A DNA stretch of 64,000 bases, taken from positions 251,515 through 315,514 of the forward strand of contig NZ_LMDS01000004.1 in NCBI RefSeq assembly GCF_001425865.1, given 5' to 3'. Both the position numbers and the translations under genes were made by a program. Below are positions 41,689 through 49,034 of the stretch, one piece after another. Within the stretch, counting starts at the first letter, position 1; each line of letters begins with the position of its first letter. The notes under the pieces were generated by a model that had not been told where the DNA came from, searched no databases, and worked only from the letters and a program-made list of their open reading frames with translations. Source of the stretch: Rhizobacter sp. Root404. GTDB lineage: Bacteria; Pseudomonadota; Gammaproteobacteria; Burkholderiales; Burkholderiaceae_C.

Positions 41689-42108
41689 ATGAGCGCATTG
41701 ACCCGCCTCGATCCGATCGATCGCATGTTCCCCGAACTGTTCCGCCGCTGGGGCCTGTCCACGCGCATCACCGACGAGGCCCCCGGCGAGATCCGCATCG
41801 ACGTGACGGAAAAGGACAAGGCCTACGAGGTCCGCGCCGAGATCCCGGGCGCGAAGAAGGAAGACATCCGCATCAACGTCGACGGAAACTTCGTGTCGAT
41901 CTCGGCCGACGTGAAGCGCGAACACGAGGAGAAATCCGCCGGTCGCGTGGTGCTGAAGGAGACGTACCACGGCAGCGCGTCACGCGCGTTCTCGCTGGCG
42001 CACGAGATCGACTCGCGCAATGTCGTCGCCAAGCTGGAAGACGGCGTCCTCAAGCTCGAGCTGCCGAAGCGCGAAGGCGGTGGCAGCAAGGCCATCGCGA
42101 TCCAGTGA
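41689..42108 (+). CDS. Small heat shock protein Hsp20
   Basis: A 139-residue alpha-crystallin-type chaperone that holds unfolding proteins. The N-terminal R-M-F-P-E-L-F-R-R-W leads to the alpha-crystallin domain (about residues 38-130), with Y-E-V-R-A-E-I-P-G-A-K-K-E-D-I, a G-x-L-like V-L-K-L-E-L-P-K and a short C-terminal I-A-I anchor replacing the usual I-x-I. AAGGAGAG precedes the start. A tandem USP gene follows after 7 bases, so the two form a stress operon controlled by the FNR-type promoter at 41579. Confidence 0.93.
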   Translation: MSALTRLDPIDRMFPELFRRWGLSTRITDEAPGEIRIDVTEKDKAYEVRAEIPGAKKEDIRINVDGNFVSISADVKREHEEKSAGRVVLKETYHGSASRAFSLAHEIDSRNVVAKLEDGVLKLELPKREGGGSKAIAIQ

Positions 42109-42115
42109 GACGCGC

Positions 42116-42943
42116 ATGACCCAAGGCAGCCTGCTCGTCCTGCTCGACCGGTCCAAGGAGAACGCCGCGCGCGTGCAGTGTGCGGTCCGGCTCGCCGCGC
42201 TTCTCGACTGGCACCTGGTCGGTCTGGCGGCGACCGACCTGCGCGATCTGCGCAAGGTGCCGCCGCTGGCCGACTCGCTCGGCGCGACGGCGTCGCGCGT
42301 CTGGGACCGGCTCCGGGATCAGGCCGAGCGCCCCGTGGACCAGTTCCGCGATGCCTGCCGTGCGGCGAGCATCGCGTCGTTCGAGGCGCACATCGAGGAA
42401 GCCGACAAGCTGGCCGCGGTGCTGGGCCACGCGCGCTGCAGTGACCTGGTCGTGCTGACCCAGAGCGAGGCGACGGCGGGCGACACGTTGGTCGAGGATG
42501 TCGTGCTGCACAGCCCGCGGCCGACGCTGGTGCTGCCGCGGGCGGGTCATCACGGAGCGTTGGGCGAGCGCATCCTGGTCGCCTGGAACGACACGCGCGA
42601 AGCGGCCCGCGCCGCGTCGGACGCGCTGCCGCTGCTGCGGCGCGCGCAGCGTGTCGAGCTGGTGCAGTGGATCGACGACGCCGAGCACACGGATCCGCAC
42701 GGGCTGCCGCCCCTGGCCGCGCCGACCGCCTGGCTGGCGCGTCACGGCGTGCAGGTGCATGCGGATGTCGTCCTCGCCGGCGGCGACGTCGCCCGCGCGT
42801 TGCGCGAGCGGGTGGCGACCTCCCAGGCCGATCTGGTCGTGATGGGGGCCTACGGCCATGCGCGCTGGGCCGAGGCGGTGCTGGGCGGCGCCACCCGCGC
42901 CCTGCTCGGCGCGGCGCCGGTGCCGCTTCTGATGTCGCACTGA
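42116..42943 (+). CDS. Tandem universal stress protein (UspE-like)
   Basis: A 275-residue protein with two USP domains. The N-terminal one (residues about 1-140; S-L-L-V-L-L-D-R-S) lacks the glycine-rich ATP motif (V-L-T-Q-S-E-A-T-A-G-D-T). The C-terminal one (about 148-275) has R-I-L-V-A-W-N-D-T and V-V-M-G-A-Y-G-H-A-R-W-A-E-A-V-L-G-G-A-T, which keeps the nucleotide pattern. Such tandem proteins commonly sit in low-oxygen or stationary-phase regulons. It starts 8 bases after hsp20 and is its operon partner. Confidence 0.88.
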   Translation: MTQGSLLVLLDRSKENAARVQCAVRLAALLDWHLVGLAATDLRDLRKVPPLADSLGATASRVWDRLRDQAERPVDQFRDACRAASIASFEAHIEEADKLAAVLGHARCSDLVVLTQSEATAGDTLVEDVVLHSPRPTLVLPRAGHHGALGERILVAWNDTREAARAASDALPLLRRAQRVELVQWIDDAEHTDPHGLPPLAAPTAWLARHGVQVHADVVLAGGDVARALRERVATSQADLVVMGAYGHARWAEAVLGGATRALLGAAPVPLLMSH

Positions 42944-42963
42944 CGGCCGCGTCGCCGGCGCGT

Positions 42964-43080
42964 TCAATCCGAATACGACAACATCCAGACGACACCCAGG
43001 GCGACCAGCGCCGCCAGCGTCCCCACCGTCAACACGATCGCCAGCGCGATCCAGACGCCGTGCGGCCAGGCCTTCGCCAT
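42964..43080 (-). CDS. Small single-pass membrane protein, 38 aa
   Basis: A 38-residue protein, M-A-K-A-W-P-H-G-V-W, then an uninterrupted hydrophobic helix (about residues 9-33), then M-L-S-Y-S-D. It begins 16 bases after the USP stop codon on the same strand and is probably cotranscribed with it under the box at 43594. The shape recalls small subunits of oxidases and transporters, but there is no specific similarity. The ribosome site is weak. Confidence 0.5.
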   Translation of the reverse strand: MAKAWPHGVWIALAIVLTVGTLAALVALGVVWMLSYSD

Positions 43081-43095
43081 GCTGCCGAACCGATG

Positions 43096-43533
43096 TCAGT
43101 GCCAGACCAGCACCGGCACCCGCGAGTGCGTGGTCACGCGCTGGGTCTGACTGCCCATCAGCACGCGATCCAGGCCGCGGCGCCCGTGCGAGGCCATGAC
43201 GATCAGGTCGCACGCGTGCTGGTGCGCGGTGTCGAGAATCGCCTGGTCGACGTCGTCGCTGACGGCGCGCAACGTGGTGCACGGCACGCCCATCTCGTCC
43301 GCGGACTTGCGGACGAAAGCGAGGTGCCGATCGGCGGCCGCCTGGCTGTCGCGATCGAACTCCTCGCGCGTGTCCTCCAGCATGTCGGTCCGGTAGGTGA
43401 GCACCTGGAAATGCGGCGTGACATGCAGCCCGGTGACGCGTGCGCCAAGTGCGCGCGCGAGCTCGATGCCTTTCAGCACCGCGCCTTCGGACAAGGGGGA
43501 ACCATCGGTGGGAACCAGGATGTGCTTGAACAT
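43096..43533 (-). CDS. Universal stress protein UspA family
   Basis: A 145-residue USP. The N-terminus M-F-K-H-I-L-V-P-T-D-G-S-P and the C-terminal V-M-A-S-H-G-R-R-G-L-D-R-V-L-M-G-S (an intact G-x2-G-x9-G-S with the first Gly as Ala) are typical, so ATP binding is likely. The start at 43533 is set by the family N-terminus and GAGG upstream. A perfect TTGAG-N4-CTCAA palindrome lies 61 bases upstream with a -10 at 21 bp. A 38-residue membrane protein follows. Confidence 0.92.
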   Translation of the reverse strand: MFKHILVPTDGSPLSEGAVLKGIELARALGARVTGLHVTPHFQVLTYRTDMLEDTREEFDRDSQAAADRHLAFVRKSADEMGVPCTTLRAVSDDVDQAILDTAHQHACDLIVMASHGRRGLDRVLMGSQTQRVTTHSRVPVLVWH

Positions 43534-43566
43534 GGAAGCCTCTGTGGATCGTTGATCGACACGATC

Positions 43567-43607
43567 ACGGTAGCGCCCGCGCCGCCTCGATCGTTGAGCA
43601 GGCTCAA
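43567..43607 (-). promoter_or_regulatory. FNR-type box and -10 of usp
   Basis: TTGAG-N4-CTCAA with perfect half-sites (43594-43607). On the minus strand TACCGT (43572-43567) follows after exactly 21 bp. The predicted transcript start is near 43560, 27 bases upstream of the start codon. Confidence 0.72.
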
Positions 43608-43759
43608 GGCCGGTGGATGCCGGGCCGGCCGCCGCGTTCCTCGGATTCCTGCAGCGCGAGATCGGCACCCGGCCGGTCTGGGTCTGCCCGATCGCCGCAC
43701 TGGGCCCAAACGAAGAATGCGTCCTGCGTCTGTGACGGACGCCGCGACCATCGCTTCTC

Positions 43760-43800
43760 TTGAGCGCGCTCAAGCGCGATCCGAGTCCGTGCGCTACCTT
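43760..43800 (+). promoter_or_regulatory. FNR-type box and -10 of DUF2934 operon
   Basis: TTGAG-CGCG-CTCAA (43760-43773) is a fully self-complementary 14-mer. TACCTT (43795-43800) follows after exactly 21 bp. The predicted transcript start is about 40 bases upstream of the DUF2934 gene. Confidence 0.74.
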
Positions 43801-43848
43801 GAAACGACGCCGCGCACGACGCGGCATTTCACCCCACGGAGGCAAGAC

Positions 43849-44091
43849 ATGCAGCTTCACACGACGGCCTCAGGGCCGACCCCCAAGCACGCGACCAAGC
43901 GGCGCGCCGCGCCGTCGCGCATTCACGCGGCCCCCGATCCGCTGCCGGAGGACGAGGCCGTCACCCGCGACCGGGTGATCCGCGAGACGGCGTACGGCTT
44001 CTACGAGGCCCGCGGCCGGGTCGACGGCCACGCGCTGGACGATTGGTTCGAAGCCGAGGCCGCGGTCGATCGACCCGCGGACCCGGTGTGA
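43849..44091 (+). CDS. DUF2934 domain protein
   Basis: An 80-residue protein. A basic, Ala/Pro-rich N-terminus is followed by the DUF2934 motif at about residues 41-73: R-D-R-V-I-R-E-T-A-Y-G-F-Y-E-A-R-G then D-G-H-A-L-D-D-W-F-E-A-E. The family is common in stress-related gene clusters; its function is unknown. GGAGG stands before the start. It is the first gene of a three-gene operon with an unknown 80-residue protein and a BON protein. Confidence 0.88.
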   Translation: MQLHTTASGPTPKHATKRRAAPSRIHAAPDPLPEDEAVTRDRVIRETAYGFYEARGRVDGHALDDWFEAEAAVDRPADPV

Positions 44092-44096
44092 TCGCC

Positions 44097-44339
44097 ATGA
44101 GCACGCCGCCCGGAAACGGCTCGCTGAAGACCTGCGACATCGGGCAGCTCGAAGCGCTGTTCGCATCGTCGCCGGATGACCGCGACGTGCTCGGCGACCT
44201 GCAGGAGGAGTTGCGCTACCGACGGACGCCGCGCGCGCTCGCCCTGCTCACCCGCATCCAGTCGACGTTCCCGCGCGAACCGAAGGTGCAGGTGACGACC
44301 CGCAGGCCGGCGAGCATGACCCGAGGAGACCTCCGATGA
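44097..44339 (+). CDS. Hypothetical protein, 80 aa
   Basis: An 80-residue protein with no recognised domain. It contains a helical region (I-G-Q-L-E-A-L-F-A-S-S-P-D-D-R-D-V-L-G-D-L) and a second one with R-R-T-P-R-A-L-A-L-L-T-R-I. The ATG at 44097 lies 5 bases after the DUF2934 stop, and its stop overlaps the BON start by four bases (ATGA). The tight packing makes translation likely and suggests a role with the BON protein. Confidence 0.65.
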   Translation: MSTPPGNGSLKTCDIGQLEALFASSPDDRDVLGDLQEELRYRRTPRALALLTRIQSTFPREPKVQVTTRRPASMTRGDLR

Positions 44340-44986
44340 AGACGGATGCGGAGATCAAGCGTGACATCACCGGGGAACTGGCCTGGGATCCCGAGATCAA
44401 CGCCGAGCACGTGGGCGTGTCGGTCGGCGACGGCGTGGCCACGATCAGCGGACACGTCGACACCCACGCCGAGCGGCACGCCATCTTGCGGGCGGTGCAG
44501 CGGATCCCCGATGTCAAGGCGTGCGCGCTCGAGCTCGATGTCCGTCTGGCACCCGGCCACCAGCGCAACGACACCGACATCGCCCGCGATGCCGAACACG
44601 CCCTGCGGTGCAACGCCGCGATACCGGCCGATGCGATCGCGCTGACGGTCGATCAGGGCTGCGTGGTGCTGCGCGGCGAAGTCGAATGGCAGTTCCAGCG
44701 CCGTGCCGCCGAGACGGCCATCCGTCCGTTGATCGGCGTCGTCTCGGTATCCAACGAGATCGCCTTGCGCCCGCGTGCGAATGAAACCGCCATCTCCACG
44801 AGGATCGAGAAGGCGCTGACCCGCCAGGCCATCCGCGAGTCCAGGCGCATCCGCGTCAGCGTCGATGGCGGCACCGTCCGACTGACCGGGAACGTCCACT
44901 CGTGGCAGGAACGCGAAGCCGCCCAGGGCGTCGCCTGGAAGGCACCGGGGGTGCGTGCCGTGATCGACGAATTGACCGTCGGATAA
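44336..44986 (+). CDS. BON-domain protein, three BON repeats
   Basis: A 216-residue paralogue of the BON protein at 33605, with the same three-module plan and the same first residues (M-K-T-D). The cores read V-A-T-I-S-G-H-V, C-V-V-L-R-G-E-V and T-V-R-L-T-G-N-V. No signal peptide is present. It is the last gene of the DUF2934 operon, coupled by ATGA to the 80-residue gene. The retention of two copies in one regulon suggests dosage or partner differences. Confidence 0.9.
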   Translation: MKTDAEIKRDITGELAWDPEINAEHVGVSVGDGVATISGHVDTHAERHAILRAVQRIPDVKACALELDVRLAPGHQRNDTDIARDAEHALRCNAAIPADAIALTVDQGCVVLRGEVEWQFQRRAAETAIRPLIGVVSVSNEIALRPRANETAISTRIEKALTRQAIRESRRIRVSVDGGTVRLTGNVHSWQEREAAQGVAWKAPGVRAVIDELTVG

Positions 44987-45023
44987 CGACGCGGGCAAGG
45001 CGTGCTGCGGTGGTCCGGCGCGG

Positions 45024-45287
45024 TCAATCCTGCCGATTGAGCGCCGCATGCCGCGCAGCGAGGGCCTTCTCCATGCCTTTGCGCATGGCGAATTTCAGTG
45101 CCTCCTCACCGGTTTGCCACCGGTGCCCGCAACACAGGGCCTCGTCCTGAAAGATCGGGTCGGGCGACTGCCGCTGGTCTCCCACGCGGTCCACCACGAC
45201 CGCGCCGATGAAGCCATCGCCGAACGGGCCTTCGATGGCGCCCGCGAATATCCGGTAGTTTCCAAAGTTGTACTCGTCAAAGATCAT
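45024..45287 (-). CDS. Hypothetical protein, 87 aa
   Basis: An 87-residue protein beginning M-I-F-D-E-Y-N-F-G-N-Y-R-I-F-A-G-A-I and containing a repeated G-F-I-G-A-V-V-V-D-R-V sheet-like stretch, a C-C-G-H pair in its middle and a basic helical C-terminus (K-F-A-M-R-K-G-M-E-K-A-L-A). It could bind nucleic acid, but no family is recognised. An FNR-type box lies 56 bases upstream, and the gene is divergent from ompW, which has a box of its own. Confidence 0.65.
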   Translation of the reverse strand: MIFDEYNFGNYRIFAGAIEGPFGDGFIGAVVVDRVGDQRQSPDPIFQDEALCCGHRWQTGEEALKFAMRKGMEKALAARHAALNRQD

Positions 45288-45314
45288 CCGACACTCCGAT
45301 GCGCGATCGGGACG

Positions 45315-45356
45315 AGTGTGCGTCTGCGCCAGATCCGCCGACTTGAGCCTGCTCAG
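45315..45356 (-). promoter_or_regulatory. FNR-type box and -10 of 87-aa gene
   Basis: On the plus strand TTGAG-CCTG-CTCAG (45343-45356), one base from a perfect palindrome. CACACT on the minus strand (45320-45315) lies 22 bp away. The predicted transcript start is about 20 bases upstream of the gene. Confidence 0.55.
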
Positions 45357-45411
45357 CGGCGCGTCGATCTCATCGCTCGACGACCCATCGCCCTCTCGAC
45401 CTGCGCACTGC

Positions 45412-45452
45412 CTGAGCAGGCTCAATCGACGCGGTGTCCGACTGGCGAGACT
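45412..45452 (+). promoter_or_regulatory. FNR-type box and -10 of ompW
   Basis: CTGAG-CAGG-CTCAA (45412-45425), one base from perfect, is followed after 21 bp by GAGACT (45447-45452). The predicted transcript start is about 36 bases before ompW. In enterobacteria ompW is also an FNR target, which supports the reading. Confidence 0.62.
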
Positions 45453-45495
45453 CTCGAGGGTCGGAAACGGTGCCACAGGCAAAGGGAGACATCTG

Positions 45496-46137
45496 ATGCA
45501 AGCTGGATTTCAAAACTTCGTCGCTTTCTTCGCAGCCCTGCTCGCCGCGGCGGGAGCCGCGGCACAGGTCAATGTCGTCAAGTTGGGCGTCTCGGAGTAC
45601 ACGACGCACTCGCGGACCAACGGCATCACGGGCGTCGGCGTGCCGCCCGGCGCAGACGCCGAGACCGGCAATGCCACGACGATCATCCTGACTTACGAGC
45701 GCATGCTGACGCCGGAAATCGGCGCCGAGTTCGTGATCGGTCTGCCGCCGAAGATCAAGGCGAACGCCACCGGCTCGGTGGCCTTCCTCGGCGACAACGT
45801 GCTGTCGGCGCGAAACGTCACGCCCACGCTGTTCGTGAACTACCACTTCGGCGCCCCGGGCGACATCTGGCGCCCTTACCTCGGCGCGGGCGTCAATTAC
45901 ACCAAGTTCGTGCGCATCGAATCGAAGCTCGCGTCGGACGTGACGATGAGCGATTCGACCGGCTGGGCCGCGCAGGCCGGCATCGATTACGCACTCAATC
46001 GCGAGTGGGGCCTGTTCGCCAGCGTGGCGGCCTTGCGGGTGAAGAGCAACGTGGTCGCCTCCGGCGCGACCGTTCTGCGCACCACGATCGACTTCCGCCC
46101 GATCGTGTACTCGTTCGGCGCTGTCTACCGGTTCTGA
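45496..46137 (+). CDS. ompW: OmpW-family outer membrane protein
   Basis: A 213-residue eight-stranded beta-barrel protein. A signal peptide (cleavage after G-A-A-A, about residue 23) precedes alternating hydrophobic strands. The markers N-A-T-T-I-I-L-T-Y-E-R-M-L-T-P-E-I-G, P-T-L-F-V-N-Y-H-F and R-P-Y-L-G-A-G-V-N-Y are family typical, and the protein ends in the aromatic Y-R-F. OmpW forms a narrow hydrophobic channel and is linked to oxygen and osmotic stress. An FNR-type box lies upstream, and the WS/DGAT gene follows after 30 bases. Confidence 0.92.
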   Translation: MQAGFQNFVAFFAALLAAAGAAAQVNVVKLGVSEYTTHSRTNGITGVGVPPGADAETGNATTIILTYERMLTPEIGAEFVIGLPPKIKANATGSVAFLGDNVLSARNVTPTLFVNYHFGAPGDIWRPYLGAGVNYTKFVRIESKLASDVTMSDSTGWAAQAGIDYALNREWGLFASVAALRVKSNVVASGATVLRTTIDFRPIVYSFGAVYRF

Positions 46138-46167
46138 AAACCACCGCCTGCGTACCGGACCACCGTC

Positions 46168-47484
46168 ATGGCGCTGCATCCGATGAGTCCGCTGGATGCG
46201 GCCTGGTTCCACATGGACGGACCGGCGAATCGCGCCATGGTGACCGGCCTGCTGCTGACGACGAAGCCGCTGGACTTCGTGCAAGTGCGCGCGCAGATCG
46301 GGCAGCGCATCACCGCGTTCGAGCGGTTCCGCCAGCGGGTCGTCGAGCGCGGGCTGGCGGTGCCCGTGCCGTACTGGCAGGATGTCGAGCCCTTCGATCC
46401 CGACCTGCACCTGCACCACGTGGCGCTGCCCGCGCCGCGGAACGCAAAGGCGCTCACGGCGTTCATCGCCGACATCGCCAGCACGCGGCTCGATCCCGCG
46501 CAACCGCTGTGGCAGGTCCATCTCGTCGAACGGGTGGACCGCGGCAGCGCCCTGGTGATGCGGCTGCATCACTGCCTCGCAGACGGCACGGCGATGATGG
46601 GCGTGATGAGCCGGCTGTTCGACCCCGTGCCGACGTCCCGGCGCCGCGCGGCCCCCGTGTCGGCCGGTCTCGCTCGCCCGCAGCCGGCGCCTGCGGCGTC
46701 GATGGTCGACCACGCGGTGCAGCTGGTTGCCGGCGCCGGCATGCTGTTGCAGGAGCTGCTGAAGCAGGACGATCCGCCGTCCCCTCTGAAGGGCGAGTTC
46801 GGCCCGCGCCAGCAGGTGGGCTGGTCAAGGCCGGTGGCCATCGCCGATGTCAAGGCGATCGGCGCGCGCCACGGCGCGAAGGTGAACGACGTGCTCGTCG
46901 CCTGCTTCACCGGCGCCCTGCGCGGGTACCTGCGGCGGCGCGGCGTCGATGTGGATCACACCACGGTCCGTGCGATGGTGCCGGTCGACCTGCGCAGCGC
47001 GGAGCGCATCGGCGAGCTCGGCAATGAGTTCGGGCTGGTGATCCTCGATCTGGCCGTGACGAGTTCGCGGCGCGCCCAGCGGCTGGCGTTGACGAAGGCG
47101 CGGATGGACGCGCTCAAGCACTCGGCCGAGCCGGTCGCGATGAAGCTGCTGCTGGACCTCTTCGGGCGGACGCCGAAGGTCGTCGAGGACGCCGCCACCG
47201 ATCTGTTCGGCGCCAAGGCCAGCCTCGTGATGACCAACGTGGCGGGTCCGCGCGAGACGCTCTCCCTGGCGGGCGTGCCGGTGGATCGCGCCATGTTCTG
47301 GGTGCCGCACCCCGGGCGCCAGCTCGGCCTGGGCGCCAGCATCCTGAGCTACGCGGGCACGGCCACGATGGCGGTGATCTCCGACGCGCACCTGGTGCCC
47401 GACCCCGAGGAGATCACCCGTCGGTTCGACCGCGAGTTCGAGGCCATGGCGCGCGACCCGGAAGCGACGACCACCACGGCATGA
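46168..47484 (+). CDS. Wax ester synthase/diacylglycerol acyltransferase
   Basis: A 438-residue bifunctional WS/DGAT that acylates long-chain alcohols or diacylglycerol with acyl-CoA to make storage lipids. The catalytic motif H-H-C-L-A-D-G (His134-135, Asp139) is intact, and the N-terminal M-S-P-L-D-A-A-W-F-H-M-D and C-terminal N-V-A-G-P block are conserved. It overlaps the next gene by four bases and probably shares the ompW promoter with its FNR-type box, which implies lipid storage under oxygen limitation. An acyl-CoA ligase is encoded 10 kb away in the same island. Confidence 0.92.
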   Translation: MALHPMSPLDAAWFHMDGPANRAMVTGLLLTTKPLDFVQVRAQIGQRITAFERFRQRVVERGLAVPVPYWQDVEPFDPDLHLHHVALPAPRNAKALTAFIADIASTRLDPAQPLWQVHLVERVDRGSALVMRLHHCLADGTAMMGVMSRLFDPVPTSRRRAAPVSAGLARPQPAPAASMVDHAVQLVAGAGMLLQELLKQDDPPSPLKGEFGPRQQVGWSRPVAIADVKAIGARHGAKVNDVLVACFTGALRGYLRRRGVDVDHTTVRAMVPVDLRSAERIGELGNEFGLVILDLAVTSSRRAQRLALTKARMDALKHSAEPVAMKLLLDLFGRTPKVVEDAATDLFGAKASLVMTNVAGPRETLSLAGVPVDRAMFWVPHPGRQLGLGASILSYAGTATMAVISDAHLVPDPEEITRRFDREFEAMARDPEATTTTA

Positions 47485-48245
47485 GTGCCGCCGCCTCCGT
47501 CATCCTCGCGGACCTGCAGATCGTCTCGGCCGCCCGTGCCGAACGCGCGACCGATCGGGTGCTGGGTGCGTGTGTCGCGGGTCTGCAGGCCTTTCAGCAG
47601 CGCCGCTTCGCGGTCACCTACGCCGACCTCCTGTCGAGCGCGCGCTACGGCCGCGCGGCGCGCTTCTTCCTGGAGCAGCTGTACGGTCCCGCGGATTTCA
47701 GCGACCGGGATGCCCAGTTCGCGCGCGTCGTGCCGGCGCTCGTGCGCCTGTTTCCTGCCGAGGTCGTGCGCGCCGTCGTCGTCCTGTCGGATCTGCACGC
47801 GCTGACCGAGGTGCTGGACACGGCGATGGCCCGGCACGCGTCGAGCGCCGACTGGACACCGCATCGGTACGCGCTCGCATGGCAGCAGACGGGGCGCCGT
47901 GCCGACCGCGAGACCCAGATCGCCTCGACGGTGCTGCTGGCCACCCAGCTCGATGCCTTGACCCGCAACCAGGTCATTCGACGCAGCCTGTGGCTGATGC
48001 GACTGCCCGCGCGCGCCACCGGGCTGGGCGGCCTGCAGCGCTTCCTGGAAGCCGGCTTCGACGCCTTCAGCGCCATGGACGGCGCGCAGGAACTGATTCG
48101 CCTGATCGATTCGCGGGAGCGCGCCTTTGCCGAGGCGCTTTTCGCGCTCGACCCGGCCGACGCGGCGCTGCTGGCGTGGTTCGGGAGAAGCGGCGAAGCG
48201 AAGAGGATTGAGTCGGCTCAAGACGGCCGGATTGCCGCCGTCTAG
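47481..48245 (+). CDS. Conserved FFLEQLYG-type protein, unknown function
   Basis: A 254-residue, largely helical cytoplasmic protein. It has a motif R-F-F-L-E-Q-L-Y-G-P-A-D-F-S-D-R-D-A (about residues 60-77) and an R-S-L-W-L-M-R-L-P-A-R region (about 170-180) that look like a conserved family often seen in gamma- and betaproteobacteria, but no function is known to me. It starts within the WS/DGAT stop (ATGA) and is probably in that operon. The FNR-type box of the next gene lies in its last 38 bases. Confidence 0.75.
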   Translation: MSAAASVILADLQIVSAARAERATDRVLGACVAGLQAFQQRRFAVTYADLLSSARYGRAARFFLEQLYGPADFSDRDAQFARVVPALVRLFPAEVVRAVVVLSDLHALTEVLDTAMARHASSADWTPHRYALAWQQTGRRADRETQIASTVLLATQLDALTRNQVIRRSLWLMRLPARATGLGGLQRFLEAGFDAFSAMDGAQELIRLIDSRERAFAEALFALDPADAALLAWFGRSGEAKRIESAQDGRIAAV

Positions 48246-48248
48246 GCT
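48208..48248 (+). promoter_or_regulatory. FNR-type box and -10 of the 86-aa gene
   Basis: TTGAG-TCGG-CTCAA (48208-48221), both half-sites perfect, followed after exactly 21 bp by TAGGCT (48243-48248). It is embedded in the 3' end of the previous gene. The predicted transcript start near 48255 fixes the next start codon at 48278. Confidence 0.72.
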
Positions 48249-48277
48249 ACGCCATGCATACAAGGAAAGGAATCGAG

Positions 48278-48538
48278 ATGTCCAAGCAGGCCAAGTCCAA
48301 GTCCGCACCCCCGGTCGCACACGATGCGCGCGACGCGACGCTCGAGAGGCTCGTGGCGTTGGCCAGGCGCTACCCGACGGTGACCCAGTCGCTCGAGTTC
48401 GCGCTCGAGGTCGCGATCCTGGCGGCCCAGGGCCTGCGGCAGATCGCCGCCGGGGTTCGCGAGGGCGCGGAGGTCGTCGCTCACCGGCGCGCCGTGGCGA
48501 AGGTGCCCGGCAAGGGCCGCACGCGCCGGGCGACGTAA
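48278..48538 (+). CDS. Hypothetical basic protein, 86 aa
   Basis: An 86-residue, highly basic protein (M-S-K-Q-A-K-S-K-S-A start, G-K-G-R-T-R-R-A-T end) with a central helical region (L-E-F-A-L-E-V-A-I-L-A-A-Q-G-L). It could bind DNA, ribosomes or membranes; no family is recognised. AAGGAAAGGAA gives a strong ribosome site before the ATG. An upstream ATG at 48254 is rejected because the predicted transcript begins after it. The dedicated FNR-type promoter suggests a real stress protein. Confidence 0.72.
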   Translation: MSKQAKSKSAPPVAHDARDATLERLVALARRYPTVTQSLEFALEVAILAAQGLRQIAAGVREGAEVVAHRRAVAKVPGKGRTRRAT

Positions 48539-48611
48539 CCCCCGGTTCCCACCGGACGCGTGACCGCGTCGGCACCGATGATGGGGACGTTCGAGACCCG
48601 GGAGCGCCAAG

Positions 48612-49034
48612 ATGAGAATCGTGATCGTCGATGATTCGTTGAGCGTTCAGAAGAGTCTCGCGCGCCTGCTCGGTTCGGTCGCGGGGCTCGAAGTGGTCGG
48701 ATGTGCACGCGACGTGATCGACGCCGTGAACCTGATCGATGCGGCCCAGCCCGATGTCGTCGTCCTCGATGTCAACCTGCTCGATGGCGACAAGGGCATC
48801 GATGTGCTGCGCTACGTGAAGCGCCAGCGGCCGCGGATCGCGGTCGTGGCGCTGTCCGATTTTCCGTCGCCGAAGCTGCGGCAAAGCTATCTCGACGCCG
48901 GCGCGGACGCCTTCTACGGCAAGTCCACCGAGTTCATGCGCGCGACCGACTGGATCGCCGGGATGATCGCCGGAACGATCCGCGCCGATGCAGCGCCGCG
49001 CGCTGACCTCGCTTCACCGGCGCCCCCGCACTGA
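48612..49034 (+). CDS. Receiver-domain response regulator
   Basis: A 140-residue single-domain response regulator. The acidic pair D7-D8 in I-V-D-D-S, the phospho-acceptor in V-V-V-L-D-V-N-L (about Asp53), the Ser switch in V-A-L-S-D and the Lys in F-Y-G-K-S-T (about 106) are intact. No output domain follows. It likely relays phosphate or acts by protein contact, and the convergent kinase next door, whose gene overlaps it by 21 bases, is the natural partner. No specific promoter motif was found. Confidence 0.9.
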   Translation: MRIVIVDDSLSVQKSLARLLGSVAGLEVVGCARDVIDAVNLIDAAQPDVVVLDVNLLDGDKGIDVLRYVKRQRPRIAVVALSDFPSPKLRQSYLDAGADAFYGKSTEFMRATDWIAGMIAGTIRADAAPRADLASPAPPH

